Below, in pieces: positions 37,483 to 47,700 of a stretch of DNA of 64,000 nt; within the stretch, counting starts at the first letter, position 1, and every line of letters begins with the position of its first letter. Where the stretch lies: positions 6,201,501-6,265,500 of the forward strand of contig NZ_CP108088.1 of the NCBI RefSeq assembly GCF_036192275.1. Reading direction: 5' to 3'. Below the pieces are notes generated by a model. That model did not search any database, was not told the DNA's origin, and was given only the letters and a program-made list of their open reading frames with translations. Both the position numbers and the translations under genes were made by a program. This stretch comes from Streptomyces sp. NBC_00250 (GTDB lineage: Bacteria > Actinomycetota > Actinomycetes > Streptomycetales > Streptomycetaceae).

Positions 37483-37935
37483 TCAGTCGGCGGTGTGCGA
37501 CCAGCTGGTGCACAGCGCCCAGATGATGAACACGTTGATCGCCAGGAGGGTGATCGCCCACCACGGCTGGTAGGGCAGCCAGAGGAAGTTGGCGATCATG
37601 CTGAGTCCGGCCAGGCAGATGCCCGCCGCCCTCGCCCAGTTGGCGTGCATGAAGAGGCCCACGCCGGTCAGTGTGACGACGATCCCGAGGACGAGATGGA
37701 TCCAGCCCCAGCTCGTCAGGTCGAACTCGAAGACGTAACTGCCGACGCGGGCGTACACGTCGTCCTCGGCGATGGCGGCGATCCCCTGGAGGATGGCCAG
37801 GACGCCGGAAAGCGACAGCAGTACCGCGGCGAACACGGTGCCTCCGCCGGCGACGCCGCCGCCTTCTGACCGGTGTGCCGTGCCTGGCGCGGCGCCGGCG
37901 GTCCCCTGCCCTCCGGTGGGTGTGTGCTGGCTCAT
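37483..37935 (-). CDS. four-helix membrane protein (DUF7144-like)
   Basis: 150 residues, ATG 37935. A Gly/Thr-rich 30-residue cytoplasmic head is followed by four transmembrane helices ('TVFAAVLLSLSGVLAILQGIAAI', 'WIHLVLGIVVTLTGVGLFM', 'ARAAGICLAGLSMIANFLW', 'WWAITLLAINVFIIWALC'). I assign the DUF7144 family by pattern; function is unknown. An 11-bp sequence, TCGATCGGCGG, is repeated in tandem just beyond its stop (37460-37481). Confidence 0.8.
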   Translation of the reverse strand: MSQHTPTGGQGTAGAAPGTAHRSEGGGVAGGGTVFAAVLLSLSGVLAILQGIAAIAEDDVYARVGSYVFEFDLTSWGWIHLVLGIVVTLTGVGLFMHANWARAAGICLAGLSMIANFLWLPYQPWWAITLLAINVFIIWALCTSWSHTAD

Positions 37936-38134
37936 GGCAGTCACCTCGCAGTGTGCGATCCCTTGTGGGGCGTCCCTTGGGGCCGTCGGTCTGCTGGTGC
38001 CTCCTCGGGATGCCGGGCCAAGGTGCCCACCTTCGAGTATCACGGTCACCGGGGCGGCGTGCTCGGCGGCGGCGGGCACGGGCACGGGCACGGCAGCCCC
38101 CGCCTGTACCCGTCCCGTCCCGTCCCGCCCGTGC

Positions 38135-38171
38135 CCGCCCCGCCCTCCCCGTCGACGGGCGGGCGGGGCGG
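38135..38171 (-). terminator. terminator of the phospholipase C gene
   Basis: An 11-bp outer stem (38135-38145 with 38161-38171) encloses a small internal loop and the palindrome CCCGTCGACGGG, all within 45 bp beyond the plc stop. No T-run. Confidence 0.65.
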
Positions 38172-38179
38172 CGGAAGGG

Positions 38180-40234
38180 TCAGTACGTCAGGATGGCCGG
38201 GTCCGTGACGCTCGCCGTGCCCGTTTCCACGTGGCCCGCGAGGCGGCGGACGTAGTCCGTGCTCGCGGAGGACGTGACGGTGACGTCGTACCAGTGGTGG
38301 GCGGTGGCGACGTCGACGCTGTGGGTGACCGTGGCGCCCTTCGGGACCGAGAGCGTCGTCGGGGTGCCGCCATAGGCGTTGGTCAGGGTCACCGTCGCGG
38401 TCGTGCCCGCGTTGGTGAAGGTGAGGTCCAGCCGGCCCGTGGTGGCGTTGTGGCGGGCCGTGACCTCGGGGACGGCCGTCTTGCCGGGGGAGCGGAAGCG
38501 GCGGACGAAGCCGTTGGGGCCGTGGACCGTGAGGTCGGTGACGCCCTTGGAGTACTGGGTGTTCCAGGTGTCCGCGATCGACTTGCCGGACTCCGTCGTG
38601 TACGTCCACGGGGCGTCCGTGCGGTTCGCCGAGGTCACGTAGAACTGCGCGCCCGCCGAGGGTCCGCCGCCGAAGGTGAGGCGGAACTTGCCCGCCGCGG
38701 TGTCGGCGGCGCCGTCCACGAACGGGGCGTACTTCAGCGGGCGGGTGGGCTTGGCGCCGCGCTCCTGGCGGGGCATCGTGCCGGTGGCCGGGGCGGTGGC
38801 GAGGAAGTCGGGGTGACGGTTCCTGTCCGGCGGGAAGTAGCCGCCGGTCGGCGGCAGCGCGGCCGCCGAGGTGTCCGTCCGCGTGAAGTCGAAGGCGGAG
38901 GTCAGGTCGCCGCAGACGGCCCGCCGCCAGGGCGAGATCTGGGGTTCCTGCACGCCGAAGCGCTGCTCCATGAAGCGGATGACCGAGGTGTGGTCGAAGG
39001 TCTCGGAGCAGGTGTAGCCGCCGGTGGACCAGGGCGAGACGACGATCATGGGGACGCGCGGGCCGAGGCCGTACGGGCCGGCCACGTAGCCGGCCTTCCC
39101 CGGGAAGTGGTCGAGTCCGGTCGCGACGGTGGACAGACCCTGTGCGGCGGAGCCGGGGACGTACGGCGGGACGACGTGGTCGAAGAAGCCGTCGTTCTCG
39201 TCGTAGGTGATGAACAGGGCCGTACGGGCCCACACGTCCGGGTTCGAGGTCAGCGCGTCCAGGACCTGCGAGATGTACCAGGCGCCGTAGTTCGCCGGCC
39301 AGTTGGAGTGCTCGGAGAAGGCCTCCGGGGCGGCTATCCAGGAGATCTGCGGCAGCCGGCCGCCCTGGACGTCGGCGCGGAGCCGGTCGAAGAAGCCCTC
39401 GCCGGCCTTGGCGTCCGTGCCCGTGCGGGCCTTGTCGTGCAGCGGGTTGCCCGGCTGGGCGTTGCGGTACGTGTTGAAGTAGAGGAGGGAGTTGTCGCCG
39501 TAGTTGCCGCGGTAGGCGTCGTTGATCCAGCCCCAGGAACCGGCGGCGTTCAGCCCGTCGCCGACGTCCTGGTAGACCTTCCAGGAGACCCCGGCCGCTT
39601 CCAGCCGCTCGGGGTACGTCTTCCAGCCGTAGCCCGCCTCGGCGTTGTTGAGCACCGGGCCGCCGCCTGTGCCGTCGTTGCCGGTGTGGCCGGTCCACAG
39701 GTAGTAGCGGTTCGGGTCGGTCGAGCCGATGAACGAACAGTGGTAGGCGTCGCACACCGTGAACGCGTCGGCGAGCGCGTAGTGGAAGGGGATGTCCTCA
39801 CGGGTGAGGTACGCCATCGTGGCCGGGGTCTTGGCCGGGATCCAGTTGTCGTACTTGCCCTTGTTGAAGGCGCTCTGGCCGCCCGCCCAGTCGTGGTTGA
39901 GGCCCTGGAGGAACTCCATGCCGAGCTTCGCGCTCTCCGGCCGGAAGGGCAGCGTGACCTTGCCGCCGCTGGTCTGGTTCCAGACCGACTTTCCGCTGGG
40001 CAGGGTGACGGGGCGGGGGTCGCCGAAGCCTCGTACGCCCTTCATCGACCCGAAATAGTGGTCGAAGGAACGATTCTCCTGCATCAGGACGACGATGTGC
40101 TCGATGTCCTGGATGGTGCCGCTTGAGCCTTGCGCCGGAATGGCGGCGGCGCGGGCGATGCTCTCCGAGAGCATGGTGAACGCGGCGGTGCCGCCGGCGA
40201 GTTGAAGGAACCGGCGACGGTCGAGGTCGGCCAT
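38180..40234 (-). CDS. phosphocholine-specific phospholipase C
   Basis: 684 residues, ATG 40234 with GGAGGAG 9 nt upstream. A twin-arginine signal ('DRRRFLQLAGG') shows export folded through Tat. The phosphoesterase domain (about 45-450) begins 'IEHIVVLMQENRSFDHYFGSMKGV', the metal and nucleophile region of the acid-phosphatase-like superfamily, and contains 'TYDENDGFFDHVVPP'. Two beta-sandwich domains (DUF756 type, about 490-684) close the protein. Cleaves phosphatidylcholine or sphingomyelin outside the cell. Phosphate-limited expression is usual for the family, but I found no convincing PHO box. Confidence 0.94.
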   Translation of the reverse strand: MADLDRRRFLQLAGGTAAFTMLSESIARAAAIPAQGSSGTIQDIEHIVVLMQENRSFDHYFGSMKGVRGFGDPRPVTLPSGKSVWNQTSGGKVTLPFRPESAKLGMEFLQGLNHDWAGGQSAFNKGKYDNWIPAKTPATMAYLTREDIPFHYALADAFTVCDAYHCSFIGSTDPNRYYLWTGHTGNDGTGGGPVLNNAEAGYGWKTYPERLEAAGVSWKVYQDVGDGLNAAGSWGWINDAYRGNYGDNSLLYFNTYRNAQPGNPLHDKARTGTDAKAGEGFFDRLRADVQGGRLPQISWIAAPEAFSEHSNWPANYGAWYISQVLDALTSNPDVWARTALFITYDENDGFFDHVVPPYVPGSAAQGLSTVATGLDHFPGKAGYVAGPYGLGPRVPMIVVSPWSTGGYTCSETFDHTSVIRFMEQRFGVQEPQISPWRRAVCGDLTSAFDFTRTDTSAAALPPTGGYFPPDRNRHPDFLATAPATGTMPRQERGAKPTRPLKYAPFVDGAADTAAGKFRLTFGGGPSAGAQFYVTSANRTDAPWTYTTESGKSIADTWNTQYSKGVTDLTVHGPNGFVRRFRSPGKTAVPEVTARHNATTGRLDLTFTNAGTTATVTLTNAYGGTPTTLSVPKGATVTHSVDVATAHHWYDVTVTSSASTDYVRRLAGHVETGTASVTDPAILTY

Positions 40235-40415
40235 GGGGGAGTTCTCCTCCGGGTCGGTACGGGCACGGGTGGGGGTGCGCGTGCGGCGGCCGGGTGGACG
40301 GCCGACGGGCGCCCCAAGGAGAGCGCCCGTGAACCACCGCCCGGCGGCCGTTCCATGACTGCCCGTCGTACGGCAGGCGAATCCCCCGCGCCCGAACGGA
40401 AAAACCCACAAGCGA

Positions 40416-40449
40416 ACGCCCCCGGTGGGTCGATGACCACCGGGGGCGT
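40416..40449 (-). terminator. terminator of ohr
   Basis: Thirteen perfect base pairs (40416-40428 with 40437-40449) and an 8-nt loop, beginning 18 bp beyond the ohr stop on the minus strand. Confidence 0.75.
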
Positions 40450-40467
40450 ACGCGAACCGACAGAAAA

Positions 40468-40884
<417 letters not shown>

Positions 40885-40946
40885 GGTTTCCGTTCCTGTC
40901 CTCGGGAGGCGGTGTGCTGCGGTGGCTCTCTATTGATAGCGCACTA

Positions 40947-40966
40947 TTCAGTTGTGCACAACTCAA
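40947..40966. promoter_or_regulatory. OhrR operator candidate
   Basis: A perfect 14-bp palindrome, AGTTGTGCACAACT (40950-40963), extends to a 20-bp imperfect dyad. A second, weaker AT-rich dyad, ATAGCGCACTAT, lies just to the left. Both lie in the divergent ohr-ohrR gap, where OhrR would repress both genes. OhrR assignment by position. Confidence 0.65.
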
Positions 40967-41000
40967 TCGCGTGTGAGCTGTCCTCGCGTATCCTGGAGCC

Positions 41001-41483
41001 ATGGAGACGCTCGACACCGTCCCGGACGAGGACTTCCTCCGGCTCGACCACCAGATCTGCTTCTCGCTGCACGCGGCGACCCGCGCCTTCAACGGCGTCT
41101 ACCGCGAGGCGCTCAAGGAGCTGGGGCTCACCTACCCCCAGTACCTCGTGATGCTGGTGCTCTGGGAGCACGGCGAGCTGCCCGTGAAGGGCATCGGCGA
41201 GCGCCTCCGGCTCGACTCCGGGACCCTGTCCCCGCTGCTCAAGCGGCTGGAAGCGGCCGGATACGTCGAACGGCGCCGCAGCCCCGAGGACGAGAGGTCC
41301 GTCACGGTACGGCCCACAGCCGAGGGGACCGCGCTGAAGGAGAAGGCGCGCGGGGTACCGCGCCGGATCGCCGCCGCGACGGGCCTCGACCTCGCCGACA
41401 TCCGCGACCTGCGGGAACGCCTCGACGCGCTGGCCGTCCGGCTCGACGGCGTCGACCCGGACGACCTGAACGTCTGCCGCTGA
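41001..41483 (+). CDS. ohrR: OhrR, MarR-family peroxide-sensing repressor
   Basis: 160 residues with a winged helix ('GIGERLRLDSGTLSPLLKRLEAAGYVERRRSPEDERSV'). The N-terminal 'LDHQICFSLHAATRAFNGVYRE' holds C20, the peroxide-sensing cysteine of OhrR, and the nearby 'GLTYPQYLVMLVLWE' is typical of the subgroup. Oxidation of the Cys releases it from DNA and induces ohr. TATCCT ends 6 nt before the ATG, suggesting a leaderless transcript. Confidence 0.95.
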   Translation: METLDTVPDEDFLRLDHQICFSLHAATRAFNGVYREALKELGLTYPQYLVMLVLWEHGELPVKGIGERLRLDSGTLSPLLKRLEAAGYVERRRSPEDERSVTVRPTAEGTALKEKARGVPRRIAAATGLDLADIRDLRERLDALAVRLDGVDPDDLNVCR

Positions 41484-41529
41484 CCGGGGCCCGGCTGCCG
41501 GAACGCCCCGGGGCGGGGCCCCACGCATA

Positions 41530-41560
41530 CTGCTCGCCGCGCGGTAGGCACGGCGAGCAG
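41530..41560. terminator. bidirectional terminator between ohrR and MFS gene
   Basis: A perfect 10-bp stem (41530-41539 with 41551-41560) and 11-nt loop in the 93-bp gap between convergent genes. Confidence 0.7.
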
Positions 41561-41576
41561 CTGCTGTTCCCGGGGG

Positions 41577-43054
41577 TCAGGTGCGGGGGACCTTGCGGAG
41601 CAGGGTCAGGACCACGGCCGCCGTCACCAGGGCGAAGACCGCGCTCAGTGCCGAGGCCGAGTGCAGGGCCGTCGTGAACGCCTCCCGGGCCTGCTCCCGC
41701 AGCCCCTCGTCCTGGAGGGCGAGCGCCGCGCCCACGCTCTCGTGGGCCGCGGCCGGGGCGTCGGCCGGGATGCCGCCCCGGTAGACGGCGACCGCCACAC
41801 TGCCGGTGACCGCGATGCCCAGGGCGAGCCCCAGGTCGTAGGCCGTCTGACCGGTCGCGGCCGCCGCGCCCGCCTTCTCGGCCGGGGCGGAGCCGACCGC
41901 GAGGGCCGTTCCGAGGACGCTGATCGGAGCCGCGCCGAACATGACGACCGCGAGGGCGAGGGCGGCCACGGTCACCCCTTCGCCCAGGGCGATCACCGCG
42001 TACCCGGCGAGGGAGACGAGGAGCCCGCCGGCCAGCACGTACGCCGGGCGGACCCTCCGTGCCGCGAAGGGTGTCACCTGTGAACCGGCGATCAGACCGG
42101 CGGCTCCGGGCAGCAGCCACAGTCCCGCTTCGAGCGGCGGCAGTCCGGCGACCGCCTGGAGGTACTGCGGGACCAGGTACTCGACGCCGTTGAGCGCGGT
42201 CATCCCCAGGAGCAGGGTGAGCAGGGCGCCGGTGAACGCCCGGTTCTTGAAGAGCCGCAGGTCCAGGAGCGGGGACTCCAGCCGGTTCTGGCGTCGGACG
42301 AAGAGGGTGGTGAAGGTCGGGCCCACGGCGAAGGCGATCGCCGCCTCGGCCGTCGGACCGTGCGCGGCCAGCGACTTCACGCCGTACACCAGCGGCAGGA
42401 CCGCGAGGAGGAAGAGCAGCACGCTCGCCGGGTCGAGCCGGCCGGGGTTCGGGTCGCGGTACTCGGGGAGCAGCAGCGGCGCCGTGACCAGGGCGATCAG
42501 CATGACCGGCAGGCCCATCAGGAAGACCGAGCCCCACCACCAGGAGGCGAGCAGGACGCCGCCGATCACCGGTCCGATCGCGAGCCCCACCGACAGCGCG
42601 GTCACCCACATCGCGATGGCGGTGGCCCGCTGCCGGGCGTCCGTGAACATATGGCTGATCAGGGCGAGCGTGGAGGGCAGGACCGCCGCCCCCGCGATGC
42701 CGAGGAGGGCGCGGGCCGCGATCAGCGTCCCGGCGTTCGGGGCGTACGCGGCGAGGGCGGAGGCGAGCAGGAAGCCGGCCGAACCGGCCATCAGGAGCTT
42801 GCGGCGGCCGAGCCGGTCACCGAGCGTGCCCATGATCACGAGGGTGGCGGCGGTGAGGAAGCCGTAGATGTCGGTGATCCAGAGCAACTGGGCGCCGCTG
42901 GGCCGCAGATCGGCCGAGAGGTAGGGGGTGGCGAGCCACAGCACACCGAGGTCGGCGGTCATCAGGGTGACGGGGAGGAGGAGGACGGCGAGGCCGAGCC
43001 ACTGGCGGGCTCCGGCCCGGGGCGGTGTCGCGGTGTTCTCCGCGAGGGTGGCGG

Positions 43055-43058
<4 letters not shown>
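41577..43058 (-). CDS. MFS multidrug transporter (DHA2, 14-TMS)
   Basis: 493 residues, ATG 43058, overlapping the stop of the quinone reductase gene (ATGA). Fourteen hydrophobic helices. 'MGTLGDRLGRRKLLMAGS' is the MFS loop 2-3 signature and 'ALSVGLAIGPVIGGVLL' is antiporter motif C, both typical of drug:H+ antiporters such as QacA/EmrB. Likely exports a toxic or redox-active compound. Cotranscribed with the oxidoreductase, next to a SARP regulator. Confidence 0.92.
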
Positions 43059-43774
<716 letters not shown>

Positions 43775-43821
43775 GGGCTCGGGTCCTTCGCGTGGGTTCG
43801 GGAGGCGTGGGGGAGGGGGCG

Positions 43822-43854
43822 GGGGCGGGCCCGGGGTGGTCGCGGGCCCGCCCC
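43822..43854 (-). terminator. terminator of the SDR gene
   Basis: Eleven perfect GC pairs (43822-43832 with 43844-43854), 11-nt loop, 23 bp beyond the SDR stop on the minus strand. It separates the SDR gene from the quinone reductase-MFS operon. Confidence 0.75.
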
Positions 43855-43876
43855 TGGGTGGCCGGCATCCGGGCGG

Positions 43877-44644
43877 TCAGAGGCCGAGGCCGGAGCCGCC
43901 GCTCGCGTCGATGTTCTGGCCGGTGATCCAGCGGGCGTCGTCGGAGGCGAGGAAGCCGACGACATCGGCCACGTCACCCGGCTGCCCCACCCGGTTGAAG
44001 ACCGAGAACCCGGCGGCGTGCGCCTTGGCGGCCGGGTCGGCCATCCACGGGTGGATGTCGGTCTCGATCGTCCCCGGCGAGACCGCGTTGACGGTGATGC
44101 CCCGGGAGCCGAGGGTCTGGGCGAGGGTGAGGGTCAGCACCTCGACGGCGCCCTTGGAGGCGGCGTACGAGGTCATGCCCGGGAAGGCGACCTTGGTGAC
44201 CCCGGAGGAGATGTTGACGATCCTGCCGCCGTCGCGGAGCCGGTCGAGGCCCTTCTGGATGATGAAGAACGGCGCCTTGGCGTTGACCGCGAACACCCGG
44301 TCGTAGTCCGCCTCCTCGACCTCGTGGATCAGGCCGGGGCCGGCGATCCCGGCGTTGTTCACCAGGATGTCGAGACCGTGGTCGCCCTCCGTCCGCTCGT
44401 CGAAGGCGGCCCACAGGGCGTCGGCGTCGCCGGGGACGCCCAGCTCGGTGCGGAGGGCGAAGGCGGAGCCGCCGGCGGCCTCGATCGCGGTGACCGTCTC
44501 CTTCGCGGCCGTCTCGTTGCCGGCGTAGTGGACGCCGACCCGGGCGCCGTCGGCGGCGAGGCGGAGGGCGATCGCCCGGCCGATGCCGCGGCTGGCGCCG
44601 GTGACGAGGGCGGTCTTGCCGGCGAGGGGCTTGTTGCTGCTCAT
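43877..44644 (-). CDS. short-chain dehydrogenase/reductase (classical SDR)
   Basis: 255 residues, ATG 44644 with AAGGAG 6 nt upstream. Rossmann 'TALVTGASRGIGRAIALRLA', 'DILVNNAGIAG', catalytic Ser in 'NISSGVT', 'YAASKGAVE' (Tyr and Lys), and a C-terminal 'GQNIDASGG'. An NAD(P)-dependent reductase of the FabG-like group, substrate unknown. Divergent from the SARP regulator, so the phased repeats in the shared gap may control both. Confidence 0.95.
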   Translation of the reverse strand: MSSNKPLAGKTALVTGASRGIGRAIALRLAADGARVGVHYAGNETAAKETVTAIEAAGGSAFALRTELGVPGDADALWAAFDERTEGDHGLDILVNNAGIAGPGLIHEVEEADYDRVFAVNAKAPFFIIQKGLDRLRDGGRIVNISSGVTKVAFPGMTSYAASKGAVEVLTLTLAQTLGSRGITVNAVSPGTIETDIHPWMADPAAKAHAAGFSVFNRVGQPGDVADVVGFLASDDARWITGQNIDASGGSGLGL

Positions 44645-44707
44645 GTCCTGCTCCTTGGTGGTCTTCCGTGTCGTCTCCTGCTGACGGGGATGACTCTGCC
44701 GGGAGGC

Positions 44708-44770
44708 TGTTCGGGTACGGCTCGGGTTCTGTTCGGGCCTGGTTCGGGCTCGGACCAGGGCTTGTTCGGG
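44708..44770 (+). promoter_or_regulatory. 11-bp-phased octamer repeats, SARP operator and promoter
   Basis: TGTTCGGG-like octamers start at 44708, 44719 (GGCTCGGG), 44730, 44741 (GGTTCGGG) and 44763, all in one 11-bp register; the slot at 44752 is degenerate (GGACCAGG). Direct repeats on one face of the helix are the binding pattern of SARP regulators. A -10-like TACGGT (44777-44782) ends 6 nt before the ATG, so the last repeat would overlap the -35 position. Autoregulation by the downstream SARP is inferred. Confidence 0.7.
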
Positions 44771-44788
44771 GCGGGTTACGGTGGCCGC

Positions 44789-47700
44789 ATGCGATTCGCG
44801 GTGCTGGGGGAGACGGCCGTACGGACCGAGGACGGCACGCCCGTCCGGGTCCCCGAGCTCAAGGTGCGGGCCCTGCTCGCCGCGCTCCTTGTCGACGCGG
44901 GCCGGCCGGTCGCGGCGTTCCGGCTCGTCGACGACCTCTGGGGCGACGAACCGCCCGGCAATCCGCTGAGGGCGCTCCAGGCCAAGGTCTCCCAGCTGCG
45001 CCGCGCCCTGGACGAGGCCGAGCCCGGCGGGCGCGACCTCGTCGTCACACAGGCGCCCGGCTACCTCCTCGCCGTACCCGAAGGGGCCCTGGACACCCAT
45101 GAGTTCACCCGGCTCGCCGCCCGGGCCCGGGAGACGGCCGATCCGCGCGCCCGAGCCGTACTGCTCGGGGAGGCGCTCGACCTGTGGCGGGGGCCGGCCT
45201 TCGCCGGCTTCGCGGGGGAGTCCTTCGCGCGGGCCGCGGCGGACCGACTGGAGGAGGAGCGGCTCGTCGTCCGCGAGGCACTGGCCGAGGCCCGACTCGA
45301 AGCGGGCGAACAGGACGTGCTGGCGGGGGAGTTGGCGGAGCTCGTAGCCCTTCATCCGCTGCGCGAACGCTTGCGGGCGGTGCAGCTGCGGGCCCTCTAC
45401 CGGGCGGGTCGGCAGAGCGAGGCGCTCGCCGGGTACGAGGAGCTGCGCGCCCTCCTCGCCGACGAACTGGGGCTCGACCCGAGCCCCGAACTGACCGCGC
45501 TCCACGCGGCGATGCTCCGGCAGGACGCGTCGCTCTCGGCGCCCGCGCCCGCGCCGGCGACCGCTCCTCCCTCCGTCCCGGTGGTGACCGACAGCCCCGT
45601 CCGGGGCAATCTGTTCGCGCCGCTCGCCGGGATCGTCGGACGGGACGCGGCCGTCGCCGAGGTACGGGGACTGCTCACCGAACGGCGGCTCGTCACGCTC
45701 ACCGGGCCCGGCGGGGTCGGGAAGACCCGGCTCGCCGTCGAGGCGGCCGGGCAGCTGCGCGAGGAGTTCACCGACGGGGTGTGGCTCGTCGAGTTCGCCG
45801 GTGCGCGCGGGGAACTCGCCGAGGTCGTCGCCGCCGCGCTCGAACTCCGCGACGACGGGGTGTGGGGGCTGCGACCCGAGGGCGAACGGGCGCTCACCAC
45901 GGCGGAGCGGCTCGCGGAGGTCCTGCGCGGCAAACGCACGCTGCTCGTCCTCGACAACTGCGAACACGTCGTCGACGAGGCCGCCTCGCTCACCGAGCTG
46001 CTGCTGCGCACCGCGCCCGGCCTCGTCGTCCTGACGACCAGCCAGGAACCCCTCGCCCTGGCGGGCGAGATGCTCTGGGCGGTGGAGCCGCTGGACGGGG
46101 ACGGCGCGGTCGAACTGTTCACGGCGCGGGCGGCCGCCTCCGCCCCCGGGTTCGGTACGGGCGCCGCCCTCGACCCCGCCACCCAGGAGACGGTACGGGC
46201 CATCTGCCGCCGCCTCGACGGCATCCCGCTCGCCCTGGAACTGGCCGCGACCCGCGTCCGGGCCCTCGGCGTGCACGGGCTCCTGGCGCGCCTCGACGAC
46301 CGCTTCCGGCTCCTCGACGCGGGGCTGCGCGGGGCGCCGGCCCGGCAGCAGACCCTGCGGGCGGTCATCGACTGGAGCTGGGAACTGCTGGGCGAGCAGG
46401 AACGAACGGTGCTGCGACGCCTCGCCGTTCACGCGGAGGGCTGCTCGCTGACGGCGGCGGAGGAGGTGTGCTCGGGCGGGGTGGCGCCCGGAGGAGCGGC
46501 AGAGGGGGCCGCCGGGGGAGTGCCTTCCGTGGCGGTCGCCGCCGGGGACGTGCCTTCCGTGGCGGTCGCCGCCGGGGACGTGCCTTCCGTGGCGGTCGCC
46601 GCCAAGGACGTGCCTTCCGTGGCGGTCGCCGCCGGGGACGTGCCTTCCGTGGCGGTCGCCGCCGGGGACGTGCCTTCCGTGGCGGTCGCCGCCAAGGACG
46701 TGCCCTCCGGGGCCGTCGCCGCCAAGGACGTCCTCGGCCTGCTCGCGCGCCTCGTCGACCGTTCGCTCGTCGTGGCCGTCGACGGGCCGGACGGGCCCCG
46801 GTACCGGCTCCTGGAGTCCGTCGCCGCGTACTGCCTGGAACGGCTGCGGGACGCGGGCGAGACGGAGGCCGTACGGGAACGGCATCTGACCCACTACCTG
46901 CGGCTCGCCGAGGACGCCGGGCCCGCGCTGCGCGGGCCGGACCAGCGCCGCCGTCTCGCCCACCTCGACGCCGAGACGCCGAACCTGCGGGCGGCCCTGG
47001 ACCGGGCGGTCGCCGAACCCGCAACCGGCCGGAACGCCGAGACGGCACTCAGGCTCGTCGACGCGCTCGCCTGGTACTGGGTCATGCGGGGGCGTCTCGG
47101 TGAGGCGCTCCGCTCGGCGACGGCGGCGCTGGGCCCGGCGGGGGAGAACGCGGCGCGGACCGAACCGGCCGCGCTCCGCGCCCGCGTGGAGGTCTGGCGC
47201 ACCGGCCTCGCCGTCATGGGCGGCGACGGTACGGACCGGCAGCGGCGGATCGCGCGGGCGCTCGCCGCGTACGACGAGGCCGAGCCGTCGCACCCCTCGG
47301 ACCGGTCCTGGGCGCGCTGGTTCCTTTCCCACGCGCTCTGCGGGACCGGCAGCCGGAGCGAGGGCGGTGACCTGACGGGGGAGGCGCTCGACGGCGCCCG
47401 GGCGCACGGGGACCGCTGGGTCGAGGCGGCGGCGCTCGCGGACCGCTCGGTGCAGCGGCTGCTGGGCGGCGACGTGACGGGCGCGGAGGCGGACGCGGGG
47501 CGGTCGGACGCGCTGTTCGCAGAGGTCGGCGACGCGTGCTCACGGCTGTGGTCGGTGTATCCGCTGGCGACGGTCGCCGAGATCCACGGGGAGTACGAGC
47601 GGGCCGACCGGCTCAAGCGGGCCGGGCTCGCGACGGCGGAGGGCCTCGGCCTGACGACCGAGGTGCCGGACCTGCTGGCCGGGATCGGGCGTACGGCCCT

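Noticed and set aside
40235..40410. PHO box for phospholipase C
   Set aside because: Only one GTTCAC-like unit on the minus strand; no second unit at 11 bp.
43776..43802. GGCTCGGG and GGTTCGGG as SARP sites before the quinone reductase gene
   Set aside because: They are 19 bp apart, out of the 11-bp register of the array at 44708-44770, and such octamers are common in this GC-rich DNA.
46520..46729. Regular repeats that might be taken for a CRISPR array
   Set aside because: Units are contiguous with no spacers and lie in frame in a coding region.
43877..47407. 1176-residue minus-strand frame joining an Arg/Gly-rich region to the SDR gene
   Set aside because: Only the last 255 residues are a real SDR with its own ribosome binding site; the rest is antisense to the SARP gene.
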